Shown: positions 36,962 through 46,511 of the stretch, piece by piece
Position numbering within the stretch: the stretch's first letter is position 1
How the letters are laid out: each line of letters opens with the position of its first letter
Assembly (NCBI RefSeq): GCF_014069575.1
Contig: NZ_CP059675.1
Span: 1,550,001 to 1,614,000 of the forward strand
DNA from: Schaalia sp. JY-X169
GTDB taxonomy: Bacteria; Actinomycetota; Actinomycetes; Actinomycetales; Actinomycetaceae
Direction: 5' to 3'
Length of the DNA: 64,000 nt
Made by a program: the position numbers and the translations under genes
The notes under the pieces: model-generated
Database searches by the model: none
What the model was told of the DNA's origin: nothing
What the model saw: only the letters and a program-made list of their open reading frames with translations

Positions 36962-37977
36962 TGTGCAAACACAGACACGGTCTTAAGGTCCAGCGTAGTC
37001 CCTTCGACAACGCGCACCAGTCCTAGTACGTGACTTTGGTCCCCCACCGGTACTAATGCCCGGATGCCTGGAAACTTAGGGTTGGCTGATCCGCCGGGTA
37101 GTACGTCTACGACCTCTTCGCTCCCGGGAGCCTGACCGTTGCGGAACCGCGCCGCGGCCTCACCGGTCACGACCAGTGTGGGGAACAGTGTTTGAGCAGC
37201 GCGGTCCAGTGGGATCAACGGCAACGCTTCGCCCTCGTCATCACCGGCGAAAAGATCCTCCAGATCATGACACTGCTCTACTTTCCACGGGCCCGTCGCC
37301 GTTCTACGGAGGGCAGTCAGGTGTCCCCCGACCCCCAGATCACGACCGATGTCGCGTGCCAACGCACGAATGTATGTCCCCGAGGAGCACTCGACAACCA
37401 CATCCACATCCACAACCGGAACGTCAGCATTGTCGTTGTGTGCGGTCGCCACCGCGGGCTCCCCAATGACATCGAAACGGTGGATCACGATGGGACGCGC
37501 CTCAAGCTTGACGTCCTTGCCAGCCCGTGCGAGGGCGTAGGCACGTTTCCCGTCAACCTTGATGGCACTGACCGTGGTGGGCACTTGAAGGATCTCTCCG
37601 TGATACGTCTCCAGCGCCCGGTCGATAGCCTCCCGCGAGAGTGGAGGGCATCCCGCTTGACCAATGATCTCGCCCTCGGCATCATCCGTGTTGGTGGAAA
37701 TGCCCAAACGAATCGTCGCCAGATAGGTTTTCGCCGCACCCGAAACATACTGCAGAAGTTTCGTCCCGCTGTTAATACCGAGGACGAGGACGCCCGTCGC
37801 CATTGGATCCAGTGTTCCCGCGTGACCAACGCGGCGCGTCTTCGCCAGCCGCCTCCCCCTTGCAACCACGTCGTGAGACGTCAGGCCAGCTGGCTTATCA
37901 ACGAGGAGGATCCCGGCCTCAACGAGACGCGGTTCGACCGGCCCTGTTCCCGGTCCTTGGGCTGTCCCCTGTTTCAA
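36958..37977 (-). CDS. truB: tRNA pseudouridine(55) synthase TruB
   Basis: Isomerises U55 in the T-loop of tRNAs. Catalytic aspartate in RVGHAGTLDPMATGVL, with GILLVDKPAGLTSHDVV at the N-terminus, KTYLATIRLG, and the actinobacterial C-terminal domain ending in a PUA-like region. The open frame runs to 38082, inside rbfA; the TTG at 37977, seven bases after the rbfA stop, gives 339 residues with about 22 before the core. ATG 38022 (overlapping rbfA by 38 bases) is the main alternative. The gene overlaps the small Cys-rich gene at its stop. Confidence 0.92.
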   Translation of the reverse strand: MKQGTAQGPGTGPVEPRLVEAGILLVDKPAGLTSHDVVARGRRLAKTRRVGHAGTLDPMATGVLVLGINSGTKLLQYVSGAAKTYLATIRLGISTNTDDAEGEIIGQAGCPPLSREAIDRALETYHGEILQVPTTVSAIKVDGKRAYALARAGKDVKLEARPIVIHRFDVIGEPAVATAHNDNADVPVVDVDVVVECSSGTYIRALARDIGRDLGVGGHLTALRRTATGPWKVEQCHDLEDLFAGDDEGEALPLIPLDRAAQTLFPTLVVTGEAAARFRNGQAPGSEEVVDVLPGGSANPKFPGIRALVPVGDQSHVLGLVRVVEGTTLDLKTVSVFAQ

Positions 37978-37984
37978 AGCTGGC

Positions 37985-38425
37985 CTAGTCGTCCTCTTCG
38001 ACTGCTTCTTCGTCGACAACATACGGCGAAGCATCACCGGCAAAGGACTGGCCCTGCGCGGCAGCGGCGATCTTTGCGTCATTCTCTCGAGCCGCGCGCA
38101 GCGCCTCCTCGATAGATGCCGCAGCCTCTGGAAGCGCGTCAGCCTGGAACGTAATGGTCGGGGTCAGTCGGATACCCAGGGCAGCACCCACCTCGGAGCG
38201 GATCAGCCCCTTGGAAGATTCCAGAGCCCTGCGCGTTTTCTTCTGCTCTTCCTCATCGCCCATCACCGTGTAAAAGACCGTGGCGTGCTGCAAGTCGCCC
38301 GTGATCCTCACGTCCGTTACCGTGACGAAACCAAGACGCGGGTCCTTCACTTTGCGCTCAAGAGTGCTCGCCACCGACTCCCGGATGCGCTCTGCAATAC
38401 GACGTTGCCGTCCTTGATCAGCCAT
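37985..38425 (-). CDS. rbfA: ribosome-binding factor A
   Basis: A KH-fold 30S maturation factor, 146 residues from ATG 38425 (GAAGGGAA site). Core motifs ERIRESVASTLERKVKDPRLGFVTVTDVRITGDLQHATVFYTV, then SSKGLIRSEVGAALGIRLTPTITF. The acidic tail (DEEAVEEDD) is typical. The 16 residues upstream in the open frame are not family-like. Between infB and truB, in standard order. Confidence 0.96.
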   Translation of the reverse strand: MADQGRQRRIAERIRESVASTLERKVKDPRLGFVTVTDVRITGDLQHATVFYTVMGDEEEQKKTRRALESSKGLIRSEVGAALGIRLTPTITFQADALPEAAASIEEALRAARENDAKIAAAAQGQSFAGDASPYVVDEEAVEEDD

Positions 38426-38484
38426 GACGATTCCCTTCCATCGTTGAATCCGCACACGCGGAAATGCACACACTAGCCTAGAGC

Positions 38485-38520
38485 AAAGGCACCCACCGGA
38501 AACTACCGGCGGGTGCCTTT
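38485..38520 (-). terminator. probable terminator after infB
   Basis: AAAGGCACCC-A-CCGG pairs with CCGG-C-GGGTGCCTTT around a six-base loop, 20 bases past the infB stop and before rbfA. A partial terminator or attenuator inside the infB-rbfA operon is possible. Confidence 0.65.
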
Positions 38521-38539
38521 ACGCTAGACGGGCAAGAGG

Positions 38540-41425
38540 CTAGGCGCGCGCCTTCTCTCGCATCTCCCAGGTTTCAATCCGGTCACCCTCTTGGATGTCC
38601 TTGTAACCCAGGGTGACACCGCATTCGAAGCCCTCACGGACCTCGGTGACGTCATCCTTCTCGCGGCGTAGCGACTTGATCTCAAGATCTTCTGCCACAA
38701 CCACACCATCACGAACCAGGCGAGCCTTCGCTCCACGTCGCAATGTACCGCTACGAACGATCGAGCCCGCAATGTTTCCGAACTTGCCAGAACGGAAGAC
38801 CTGGAGGATCTCTGCACTGCCCGTTGCGACCTCTTCGTAGATTGGCTTGAGCATGCCCTTCATGGCGTCTTCGATTTCCTCAAGCGCACGGTAGATCACC
38901 GAGTAGTACTTGATCTCGACACCCTCGGAATCAGCCAGTTCCTGAACGCGCTCAGCCGGGCGAACGTTGAACGCAATGATCACGGCGTTGTCAACGGTTG
39001 CCAGGTTGACGTCGTTCTGTGTAACAGCACCAACACCGCGGTGGATGATACGCAAGGCAACGTCCTCGCCCACATCAATCTTGAGCAACGAGTCTTCCAG
39101 CGCTTCCACGGCACCGGCGACGTCACCCTTGAGGATGAGGTTGAGGTGGTCAACCTTGCCTTCCTTAAGAACGCGGTCGAAGTCCTCAAGCGTGACACGC
39201 TTACGGCGGCGTGCAAGCATCGCCTGACGTTCCGCTGCCTCACGCTTGGATGCAATCTGGCGAGCCGTACGGTCATCAGACGCGACAAGGAAGGTATCCC
39301 CCGCACGCGGCACCGACGTCAAACCAATCATCTGCACTGGGCGAGCAGGACCCGCCTCTTGGATCGGGGCACCATACTCATCGAACATGGCGCGAACACG
39401 ACCGTGTGAAGAACCAACTACAACGGCATCGCCGACCCGTAGCGTGCCACGCTGAACCAGCATGGTAACCACGGCGCCGCGACCCTTATCCAGGTTTGCC
39501 TCAATAGCGACACCGCGAGCTTCTGCCTCGGCGTTCGCATTGAGATCAAGCGTTGCGTCAGCGGTTAGAAGAACCGCCTCAAGCAGGCTGTCAATGTTGA
39601 TGTTCTCCCGAGCAGAGACATCGACAAACATGACGTCCCCACCGAAGTCTTCAGCAACAAGACCGTACTCGGTTAGCTGGCCACGGATCTTCTCCGGGTT
39701 AGCGTCTTCCTTATCGATCTTGTTTACCGCGACAACAATCGGAACTCCGGCTGCCTGAGCGTGGTTGATTGCTTCAACCGTCTGCGGCATGACACCGTCA
39801 TCTGCGGCGACAACCAGAATCGCGAGGTCGGTAACCTGCGCGCCGCGGGCACGCATAGCGGTGAACGCCTCGTGGCCCGGGGTATCCAGGAAGGTGATGA
39901 GTCGTTCACCATCTTCGCTTGGAACACCAACCTGGTAGGCACCAATGTGCTGGGTGATGCCGCCGTGCTCACCGGCAACAACGTCCGTGTTCCGGATGGC
40001 ATCGAGCAGCCGTGTCTTTCCGTGGTCAACGTGGCCCATGACAGTGACAACCGGGGACCGTGGCTGCAGATTCTCCGCATCTTCAAGCTCTTCAGCGCCG
40101 AGGTCGATGTCAAAGGACTCAAGTAGCTCCCTGTCCTCATCCTCAGGTGAAACAACGCTGACGCGGTAGCCCAACTCCGCACCCAAAACCTCAAAGGTGT
40201 CCTGATCCAGGGACTGGGTGGCTGTCGCCATCTCCCCCAGGTGGAACAGAATCGCGACAAGGTCAGCGGGGTTGACGTTGATCTTATCGGCGAGGTCGGC
40301 GAGGGATGCACCCTGGCGAATCTGCACCTCTTGGTCATTGCCACGAGGTATCGACACGCCGCCAATTGCGGGCGCCGACTGCTGCTCAAACTCTTGACGC
40401 TTTGCTCGCTTCGACTTGCGGCCCTTCTGGCTACGACCGCCACCACGACCGAATGCGCCTGGTGCAGCACCGCGACCGCCGCCGCGACCACCGCGCGGAG
40501 GCGAGGTGAAACCACCGGGAGCCTGCCCCGGAGTTGCAGCGCCACCACCGGCGCCGCCCCCACCAAATCGGCCCGGGCCACCGCTTGGGCGTGCGCCGCC
40601 TGGGCGTCCTCTGCCACCACCGCTGGGGCGCGTGGAAGACGGAGCCTCATTACGCTGGAACGAGGCCGAGCCCGGCATCATTCCGGGGTTAGGACGAGGT
40701 CCTCCACCGGGCCGTGGAGCAGCATTTGCGCCACCCGCCGGCCTCGGAGCACCCGGACGCGGCGCACCGCTACGGGGAGCCCCTGGACGGGGCATGCCCT
40801 GGCTTGAAGCGTAGGGGTTGTTGCCGGGTCGAGGTCCACGAGGACGCCGCCCTCCGGACGGTGCCGGGGCTGCGGGCCGCGGGCCACCGGGACGTGGAGC
40901 CGGTGCCGTTGTGGCAGGCTTGGCATCCTTCGACTGAGGCGCGGCAGGCTTCTTAGCCACTGCGGGACCGGGGCTCGGCGCAGCCTTGGGCTGGACCTCA
41001 GGCTGGTCGCTGAAAGCTGGGGTTGCAGCCGCAGTGTCGGGAACTTCCGGCTTTGGCTGGGGTTCGGCTTCTTTGACGGGAGCCACAGGTCCTGGCTTGA
41101 CGGCTCCGGGCTTGGGTGCGCCAGCCGCAGGCTTGGGCCCAGGTGCGGGCGCAGGTGCGGGCGCAGGAGTATCAGGCTTCGCAGCCGGCGCGGGTGTCTT
41201 CGCCTGAGTTGTTGGGCTCTTCGCTGGCTTGGCGCTCTTTACTGGCGCAGCCGGTTCACTCTTCGACGCAGAAGCATATTCTTCCAACATCTGGCGAACA
41301 ATTGGGGCTTCAACCATTGAAGACGCGGACTTAACAAACTCCCCACGCTTCGTAAGGTCTTCCCTTAATGTCTTACTGGTGATGCCGAGCTCTTTTGCAA
41401 GCTCGTGTACGCGCATCCTTGGCAC
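38540..41425 (-). CDS. infB: translation initiation factor IF-2
   Basis: GTPase that recruits fMet-tRNA to the 30S subunit. 961 residues from GTG 41425 (AGAGGAG site), with the IF2-N helix-turn motif [20 protein letters not shown] at the start. A disordered Pro/Ala/Gly/Arg segment runs to about residue 330. The second IF2-N domain ([16 protein letters not shown]-like region) precedes the G domain with [18 protein letters not shown] and NKID. The C-terminal half has the expected domains II-IV. The frame is open to 41470 but the SD favours GTG 41425. The low-complexity region is standard for actinobacteria. Confidence 0.97.
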   Translation of the reverse strand: MPRMRVHELAKELGITSKTLREDLTKRGEFVKSASSMVEAPIVRQMLEEYASASKSEPAAPVKSAKPAKSPTTQAKTPAPAAKPDTPAPAPAPAPGPKPAAGAPKPGAVKPGPVAPVKEAEPQPKPEVPDTAAATPAFSDQPEVQPKAAPSPGPAVAKKPAAPQSKDAKPATTAPAPRPGGPRPAAPAPSGGRRPRGPRPGNNPYASSQGMPRPGAPRSGAPRPGAPRPAGGANAAPRPGGGPRPNPGMMPGSASFQRNEAPSSTRPSGGGRGRPGGARPSGGPGRFGGGGAGGGAATPGQAPGGFTSPPRGGRGGGRGAAPGAFGRGGGRSQKGRKSKRAKRQEFEQQSAPAIGGVSIPRGNDQEVQIRQGASLADLADKINVNPADLVAILFHLGEMATATQSLDQDTFEVLGAELGYRVSVVSPEDEDRELLESFDIDLGAEELEDAENLQPRSPVVTVMGHVDHGKTRLLDAIRNTDVVAGEHGGITQHIGAYQVGVPSEDGERLITFLDTPGHEAFTAMRARGAQVTDLAILVVAADDGVMPQTVEAINHAQAAGVPIVVAVNKIDKEDANPEKIRGQLTEYGLVAEDFGGDVMFVDVSARENINIDSLLEAVLLTADATLDLNANAEAEARGVAIEANLDKGRGAVVTMLVQRGTLRVGDAVVVGSSHGRVRAMFDEYGAPIQEAGPARPVQMIGLTSVPRAGDTFLVASDDRTARQIASKREAAERQAMLARRRKRVTLEDFDRVLKEGKVDHLNLILKGDVAGAVEALEDSLLKIDVGEDVALRIIHRGVGAVTQNDVNLATVDNAVIIAFNVRPAERVQELADSEGVEIKYYSVIYRALEEIEDAMKGMLKPIYEEVATGSAEILQVFRSGKFGNIAGSIVRSGTLRRGAKARLVRDGVVVAEDLEIKSLRREKDDVTEVREGFECGVTLGYKDIQEGDRIETWEMREKARA

Positions 41426-41550
41426 AGTTTCTCCTCTTCGGGTCCATCCCCAAGAAGAGAGGACGGACAACTAGACCTGCTGGCAGCTCATCGCTGGGTA
41501 CTCATCGGGTGCCCATCAGCTTCCAACCCGCTTCCGTTGTTTATGAGGCC

Positions 41551-41841
41551 TCAGCCTCGGTCCTGCACAGTAAAGAAGTCCTCTAACTGCGCCCATGCTT
41601 GATCACCTCGAAAGTCACATCTGAGTGATCGGCTGAGCCGACCCGAGCTACGCGCCTTCTGGTAACACCTCTGATTAGGGTGAAGCCACACGCCACGACC
41701 GGGCAAACTCTGCTTCAAATCTACCTGTAGGGCAGATCGCGGATTCCCAACAATACGGACCAGCTCCGACTTGGCTTGCCTGCGCCCGCACCCGACACAT
41801 GTTCGGATGGGGGTTTTAGTACCAGAGAGTAATTCCGCCAT
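41551..41841 (-). CDS. YlxR family RNA-binding protein
   Basis: A 96-residue YlxR/DUF448 protein with the family motifs RTCVGCGRRQAKSELVRIV and LPGRGVWLHPNQRCYQKA. It lies between nusA and infB, exactly the conserved place. YlxR is an RNA-binding protein reported to influence RNase P and transcription in other bacteria; here the role is inferred. Start ATG 41841. Confidence 0.93.
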   Translation of the reverse strand: MAELLSGTKTPIRTCVGCGRRQAKSELVRIVGNPRSALQVDLKQSLPGRGVWLHPNQRCYQKARSSGRLSRSLRCDFRGDQAWAQLEDFFTVQDRG

Positions 41842-41912
41842 AAGTATCCGGAAAACAGTCTAGTCGCCCAAGCAGCAGGTTCCACCCCTCCACTATGAGC
41901 GAATCATCACGC

Positions 41913-41947
41913 AACGAAGCCGAAGGGATCTACCCTCCGGCCTCGTT
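41913..41947 (-). terminator. hairpin after nusA
   Basis: AACGAAGCCG-A-AGGG pairs with CCCT-C-CGGCCTCGTT around a five-base loop, 16 bases past the nusA stop. No T-tract; an attenuator or processing site before ylxR-infB is possible. Confidence 0.55.
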
Positions 41948-41962
41948 CAAAACCTTATCCGA

Positions 41963-42982
41963 CTAGTTGTCGATGCTATCCGCAATCGAAGAGCGGGAAA
42001 CCTCAACTTCGCCCTCTGCGGTGTCGGAATGGATGTCAATGTGGTACCCGGTCAAGCGGGCTGCAAGTCGCGCATTCTGCCCATCTTTACCAATAGCGAG
42101 GCGCAGCTGGAAGTCCGGCACGATCGCCGTCGCTGTCTTGTTGTCCCTGGAATGAACGATGACTCGTGAGACCCGTGCTGGTGAAAGTGAGTTAGAAATG
42201 AACCGAGCTGGGTCTTGCGACCAGTCGACAATATCGATTTTCTCCCCACCGAGTTCGGCCATCACGTTGCGAACGCGGCCCCCCATGGGTCCGATGCAGG
42301 CACCCTTGGCGTTCACGTCCGGCCGCGTTGCAGCAACCGCAATTTTCGTGCGGTGTCCGGCCTCCCGGGCAATCGCCTTGATCTCTACCAGACCCTGGTC
42401 AATCTCAGGAACTTCGCGCCGGAAGAGGCCTTGCACGAGGCCGGGATGGCTACGCGACAAGACGATCCTCGGACCCTTGTCCGTGCGCTCAACCGACACC
42501 ACGTAGGCGCGGATGCGGTCACCGTGTTCGTAGGTTTCGCCCGGCACCTTCTCATTATCCGGGAGGATCGCCTCAAACTCGTCGCCCAACTTGACCACAG
42601 TCGCGAGCCGGTCGCGACTCTGTTGCACGACGCCCGTGACGACGGAGCCTTCTTTACCAGCATAGGTTCCCAGCACTCGGGAATCCTCGGCTTCACGCAG
42701 ACGTTGGGTGATCATCGAACGGGCGGTGACGGTGGCAATCCTGCCGAAGTTTGACGGCGTATCGTCAAACTCGCCCAGGACCGTACCGTCCTCGTCTGTT
42801 TCCGTCGCGATTACAGATGCGCGGCCCGTCTTGCGGTTAACCTCAATACGAGCCTGCTCAATGGCACCGGGCATGTTGTGGTAGGCCTTCAGCAGGGCCT
42901 CCTCAATGGCTTCAACCAGGGTGTCCAGGCTGATGCCCTTATCCTGTTCAACCATCCGCAAAGCGGTCATGTCGATTTCCAT
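41963..42982 (-). CDS. nusA: transcription termination/antitermination protein NusA
   Basis: 339 residues: the N-terminal RNA polymerase-binding domain (MTALRMVEQDKGISLDTLVEAIEEALLKAY), S1 domain (GSVVTGVVQQ), KH1 (RDVNAKGACIGPMGGRVRNVM-type) and KH2 (LAIGKDGQNARLAARLTG). No acidic repeats, as in other actinobacterial NusA. Start ATG 42982, three bases after the rimP stop; the internal ATG 42970 is a near alternative. Order rimP-nusA-ylxR-infB is canonical. Confidence 0.97.
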   Translation of the reverse strand: MEIDMTALRMVEQDKGISLDTLVEAIEEALLKAYHNMPGAIEQARIEVNRKTGRASVIATETDEDGTVLGEFDDTPSNFGRIATVTARSMITQRLREAEDSRVLGTYAGKEGSVVTGVVQQSRDRLATVVKLGDEFEAILPDNEKVPGETYEHGDRIRAYVVSVERTDKGPRIVLSRSHPGLVQGLFRREVPEIDQGLVEIKAIAREAGHRTKIAVAATRPDVNAKGACIGPMGGRVRNVMAELGGEKIDIVDWSQDPARFISNSLSPARVSRVIVHSRDNKTATAIVPDFQLRLAIGKDGQNARLAARLTGYHIDIHSDTAEGEVEVSRSSIADSIDN

Positions 42983-42985
42983 GTG

Positions 42986-43456
42986 CTAGCTCTCTTTCGG
43001 AGTCTCCACAACGAGATGTGTCTTCTTGACATCGTCGAAGGGAATTGTGCGGGTGCCGTGGGGGCCATCAACGGTGAAGCCATCATCTTCAACCGCTGTG
43101 ATGGTTCCGTCGACCTTGTCATCGTTCTTCAGGACAACCTTGACTGCCTTGCCGACAGAGCGGCGATACTGACGCAGGTTGGTGATCTGACGATCCGCTC
43201 CCGGTGATGTCACCTCAAGCGTGTAGGCACCATCAATGGGGTCGTGCTTGTCCAGCGCCAGTGAGAACTCACGAGCCAACTGAGCAACCTGGTCAGAAGA
43301 GAGATCAGCACCGGCACGCTCCAAATCGACCGTAACGGTAAGAACCTGGTTGTTTCCACTACCGGTGAGAGCCACGTTCTCAACCACAGAGTTCTGGGCG
43401 GCCGCGAGAGGCGCCAAGAGCTGCTCCACTGCATTCTCAACGTTTTCGTTTGCCAT
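42986..43456 (-). CDS. rimP: ribosome maturation factor RimP
   Basis: 30S assembly factor, 156 residues from ATG 43456 (TAGGAGAA site). The two-domain fold has VTVDLERAGADLSSDQVAQLAREFSLALD, the conserved YTLEVTSPGADRQI, and the C-terminal SH3 RTIPFDDVKKTHLV. First gene of the rimP-nusA-infB operon; divergent from the lipoprotein gene. Confidence 0.94.
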   Translation of the reverse strand: MANENVENAVEQLLAPLAAAQNSVVENVALTGSGNNQVLTVTVDLERAGADLSSDQVAQLAREFSLALDKHDPIDGAYTLEVTSPGADRQITNLRQYRRSVGKAVKVVLKNDDKVDGTITAVEDDGFTVDGPHGTRTIPFDDVKKTHLVVETPKES

Positions 43457-43570
43457 TGTCGATTCTCCTATCAACGTTCTGGGGTATTCACCCCCGACGT
43501 ACTTCAGCGATCAAGCACATTTTCACTGTGTTGAACCCATGTTACTTGCAGATCATGGGATGATCTCACA

Positions 43571-44674
43571 GTGCACCGATTCCTGGCCTTACCTCACACC
43601 TCGACCTGGACGAAGACGTGTGCCGCACTGTGTGCTTCAGCGTGTGTTGCACTAGGGCTCAGTGGTTGCGCCGGAGTACCCACTGCAGTCGACTCGATTT
43701 CCGGGGCTCACGATGCAGTGGAGTTGTCGGCGCTCTCGCCCGCTCAGACAATGAGGGACAGTGTGGCGAGGTCGGAAGCAGCCACCGTTGAGCGCGCAGC
43801 TCAGATGGCACGCGCCGCCACAGAGTGCGCCACCTGCGCAACTATGCTCAGTTCCGTAACCCAAGATGCCGAAGCTCGACTAGCCGCAAGCGGCGGCCTG
43901 TGGGAGCCCTGGGGTGACTTCTCGGATCGTGAGGATGCGGAGTCATTTGTTGAGGTTCCGGCCCAGATTGGGCAGGCCCCTTACACAGTGGGCCCATTTG
44001 CCGCATTTATGCTCCGCAGTGCCCGGGAACAGTTGGATGAGCTGGCGCAAGTGGAGGGCTTGACAGGTCCGGAAAGGGAAGCACTGGCGTCGCTTCTGGC
44101 GGGTCGTGTGGCTTCTGCACAGCTCCTTGCCGATGGGTTTGCGGTCGACCTCGCGACGGCGGTGGCCGACCTTCCCGAGTCTGCTACGAGTCCAGTTGCC
44201 CCCGTGGAAAACAGTCGAGTCGCGGAAGATGACAAAATGTCAGGTGCAGATCAAATGTCCGGACTGGAGGACTTCGACCAACCCGATGAGATCTCTGAGT
44301 CAGCCGCAGAATCCGCCCTCGTCCTCTTTGACTGTGCCCGCACTTCAACGCTGGCGCTAGGGGGTCAAGAGCTGGAGCACGACACCGCACGCTCACTGGC
44401 AAAGGAGTTGAACGATCGGGTCAAGCGCCTGCTTGAAGTCGGCGTAGAAGACACGCGCCCCTTGCGCTGCACGACCCCGCAGGACACGGTTGAGGGTGTG
44501 CTCACGGACATTTTGACCGCGGATCTCTTGTTGATGGGATCCAGTACCACTTCGTTGCGGGCACCCGCTGACATTTCGTACGATGCGCAGTTGTGGGCCC
44601 AGTTGGACCCGGTGTCTGCGCCAACAGTGTCCCTGCTACCAATAGTCGAGGAGAATGGTGAACCCCAATCCTGA
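43571..44674 (+). CDS. predicted lipoprotein of unknown function
   Basis: A 367-residue secreted protein with a signal peptide and the lipobox L-S-G-C (Cys33). The rest is Ala/Glu/Ser-rich and mostly helical, with two paired cysteines ECATCATML near 85 and an acidic linker around 220-250 (DEISESAAESALVLF). It begins at GTG 43571, divergent from rimP. Some actinobacteria have a DUF4439 ferritin-like protein at this spot; the helical, Glu-rich composition is compatible, but I could not verify the family. The 3' end overlaps the next small membrane gene by 20 bases. Confidence 0.65.
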   Translation: MHRFLALPHTSTWTKTCAALCASACVALGLSGCAGVPTAVDSISGAHDAVELSALSPAQTMRDSVARSEAATVERAAQMARAATECATCATMLSSVTQDAEARLAASGGLWEPWGDFSDREDAESFVEVPAQIGQAPYTVGPFAAFMLRSAREQLDELAQVEGLTGPEREALASLLAGRVASAQLLADGFAVDLATAVADLPESATSPVAPVENSRVAEDDKMSGADQMSGLEDFDQPDEISESAAESALVLFDCARTSTLALGGQELEHDTARSLAKELNDRVKRLLEVGVEDTRPLRCTTPQDTVEGVLTDILTADLLLMGSSTTSLRAPADISYDAQLWAQLDPVSAPTVSLLPIVEENGEPQS

Positions 44675-44951
44675 TCAGACCCCCGGGAATCCACCCGTCT
44701 ATTCCAAGGAGATGACTCGGGAGGCGAAACGCTCAGAGCAGTGGCACCGTGGCGCCCTTATCGGGTTGGCGATCACAATCGTCGGCTACCTCCTCACCAG
44801 CTTTTTCTCCGCCCCCCGGTTCCTTGAGATCACGTTTGTGGTGGCAGCGTTCGTGTTCGCCATGGCGTACATGGGCACCACCATCTGGGTCTACTCGCTG
44901 CGATCTGAACGAAAACGGGTAGTGAAGAAGGGCAAACCCAATACCGAGTAG
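44655..44951 (+). CDS. small two-pass membrane protein, unknown
   Basis: 98 residues with a polar N-terminus (NPNPDQTPGNPPV, EMTREAKRSEQWHRG), two hydrophobic segments (about 35-52 and 59-78) and a basic cytoplasmic tail (RSERKRVVKKGK). ATG 44655 sits inside the last 20 bases of the lipoprotein gene. Function unknown; it may be coexpressed with that lipoprotein. Confidence 0.6.
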   Translation: MVNPNPDQTPGNPPVYSKEMTREAKRSEQWHRGALIGLAITIVGYLLTSFFSAPRFLEITFVVAAFVFAMAYMGTTIWVYSLRSERKRVVKKGKPNTE

Positions 44952-45000
44952 TACTTGGGTACCGCTCGTCTGGGCGCTGCCTACACCCTGAAATGACGCT

Positions 45001-45077
45001 TGGTACCCCCGCTGGGGCTCGAACCCAGGACAAATGGATTATGAGTCCACTGCTCTAACCGACTGAGCTACGGGGGC
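45001..45077 (-). tRNA. tRNA with CAT anticodon (tRNA-Met, or tRNA-Ile2)
   Basis: The reverse strand folds to a full cloverleaf: acceptor GCCCCCG/CGGGGGT, D arm TAGCTCAGTCGGTTAGAGCA, anticodon loop CTCATAA (CAT), T arm CTGGGTTCGAGCCCCAG and encoded CCA (45001-45003). The CAT anticodon fits elongator Met or lysidine-modified Ile2; acceptor and arm sequences alone do not decide this by eye. Confidence 0.92.
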
Positions 45078-45175
45078 TGCTTGCGCGGACTAACTTTACC
45101 TCAGCCTGAGCGATCCTTCGACTCAACACGTTTTCCACCCCTCACGCAAAGCGTGACGCCGACTACTCTTAGCAG

Positions 45176-45727
45176 ATGAGATTGTTCAAGAGAGACACGC
45201 CTGAGACCACACAGCAAGACTCAACCGACGCGTCACCACAAGGGGGCACACTCCCCAGTGCCGCCCTCGCCGACATTCCGAAAGACCAGCGCGGGGGCCC
45301 ATACGAGGAACTTGAAGATGGGCGTTTCATTGTGGTGGGCCGCAATATCATCATGGTTACGGACGCCACCCACCTGGTGGACTCCGGTTTGTGGCATGAG
45401 GTCCAGTACGCGTCGTGGGACGCACGAACCCGGCAGTTCCGCCTCGTCTGGTCCCAACCAGACCGCCCCGCCCTCGTCGGAAAAACCATCAGCGACAACC
45501 CCCAGTCACTTATGGAGAAAATCACCCACCGCGTGGACGACACAATCGTCGCAACGCGTCGCTTTGTAACCTCAACCGGAGCGTCGGTTGCCGCCACCGT
45601 GCGTCGCCGCGTTGACGGTGAACTTTTCTCGGCAGTCGTGACCTCCGGCCCCATCAGCGATGCGGACCAGGAAAAGGCTTACGAACTCGAAGCGAAACTC
45701 CGTGAAGAGTTGGGAATGGATTCCTAG
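45176..45727 (+). CDS. hypothetical protein (183 aa)
   Basis: A soluble-looking protein with a polar N-terminus and ATG 45176. Mid-region features are FIVVGRNIIMVTDATHLVDSGLWHEVQYASWD, a beta-rich stretch, then VWSQPDRP and a helical second half with repeated R-V-rich segments. Ends in EKAYELEAKLREELGMDS. No family recognised. It stands between the tRNA and the accessory patch; codon use looks like core genes. Confidence 0.6.
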   Translation: MRLFKRDTPETTQQDSTDASPQGGTLPSAALADIPKDQRGGPYEELEDGRFIVVGRNIIMVTDATHLVDSGLWHEVQYASWDARTRQFRLVWSQPDRPALVGKTISDNPQSLMEKITHRVDDTIVATRRFVTSTGASVAATVRRRVDGELFSAVVTSGPISDADQEKAYELEAKLREELGMDS

Positions 45728-45811
45728 AACTCCCAGGGGTTCATAGCCCCGGCAGACTGTTGGTCCCGGCGGACCACTATCCGGCCCTTCTGTAAGCTGA
45801 TTATTGGCTAG

Positions 45812-45873
45812 TCGCAGAAGAGGCTGTGGGTATCCTTCCCACCTCTACGACCGGTCACCGTTGCCGCCACTAC
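45812..45873. repeat. 62-base dispersed repeat, copy 2
   Basis: Reverse complement of 9377-9438 at 58 of 62 positions. Begins TCGCAGAAGAGGCTGTGG and ends GTTGCCGCCACTAC. Located at the left edge of the accessory patch. Confidence 0.85.
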
Positions 45874-45997
45874 CCGCCCTCGCCTCCGGCCTCCACGAGA
45901 TCGAATGGCGTAACCGGCCCCGCATGCGGGATAGCGGCCGTTATTGGTGTCTAAACTCCGGGGTTTTCGTTGATGTAGCAAGGGAAGGTTGGTGTTG

Positions 45998-46020
45998 ATA
46001 GGCTTTTGAAGCCTATTTTT
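45998..46020 (+). terminator. intrinsic terminator
   Basis: ATAGGCTT (45998-46005), TTG loop, AAGCCTAT (46009-46016) and a T-run. A textbook hairpin with T-tract, lying just left of the IS remnant. Confidence 0.8.
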
Positions 46021-46090
46021 CGGTAGAGCCTCTCACGTCCCAGCCCTTGACTGATTTGTGTGCTAGGAACCGGTCTGATCTTGTTCAAAC

Positions 46091-46498
46091 ATGGGAAGAC
46101 CTGCATCTATAAAGAAATGTCCTGATTGTCATCAGCCAGGGTTGAAACGTAATGGGACTCGTAATGGCAAAATTCGGTGGCGATGCACCAACTGCGGATC
46201 TAGCCCCTCACGCACTCGCCCTGATACGACACAGTTAGCCCAGTTCACAGCCTTCCTGGCATGGATCAAAGGTAAGGAATCACAAGGCGAGGTTGATGGC
46301 ACACGCACTGGCAGAACCGCTAGGCGCCAGTTCTCGTGGTGTTGGAATGTGCCAATCCCAAAGCCTCCCGTCACAGGAGAGATCTTTGACGAAGTATTCC
46401 TTGATGGAAACTATCTGCCCCACCATTGGTGCATACTCCTGGCACGGTCTTCAACAGGTCCTGTGACCACTTGGCAGTGGCGCACTGCAAGACGCTGA
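46091..46498 (+). pseudogene. transposase remnant, IS1249-like (IS256 family), N-terminal part
   Basis: 135 codons that resemble the start of IS1249-type transposases of the IS256 family: a zinc-ribbon opening CPDCHQPGLKRNGTRNGKIRWRCTNCG, then FTAFLAWIKGK and EIFDEVFLDGNYLPHHWCILLARS, with the first DDE aspartate probably in FLDGNY. The frame stops at WRTARR and the catalytic second half is absent; sequence after 46500 is unrelated. The element is therefore dead. Family call from memory of motif pattern. Confidence 0.75.
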
Positions 46499-46511
46499 GG
46501 AAAAGATAGCG

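Larger units (their letters stand above)
45728..46090. other. gap before the IS remnant: repeat copy and terminator
   Basis: About 360 bases with no supported gene: a 62-base repeat copy (45812-45873), an intrinsic terminator (45998-46020) and, near 45930, a GC-rich palindromic stretch. No intact promoter was identified. Confidence 0.6.

Noticed and set aside
38023-38082. Longest truB frame start
   Set aside because: It lies well inside rbfA; a start at the rbfA stop gives the right N-terminus.
38540-41425. Unusually long Pro/Gly/Arg-rich segment of infB as a novel domain
   Set aside because: Long low-complexity IF-2 N-termini are normal in actinobacteria; the many forward-strand open frames over it are composition artefacts.
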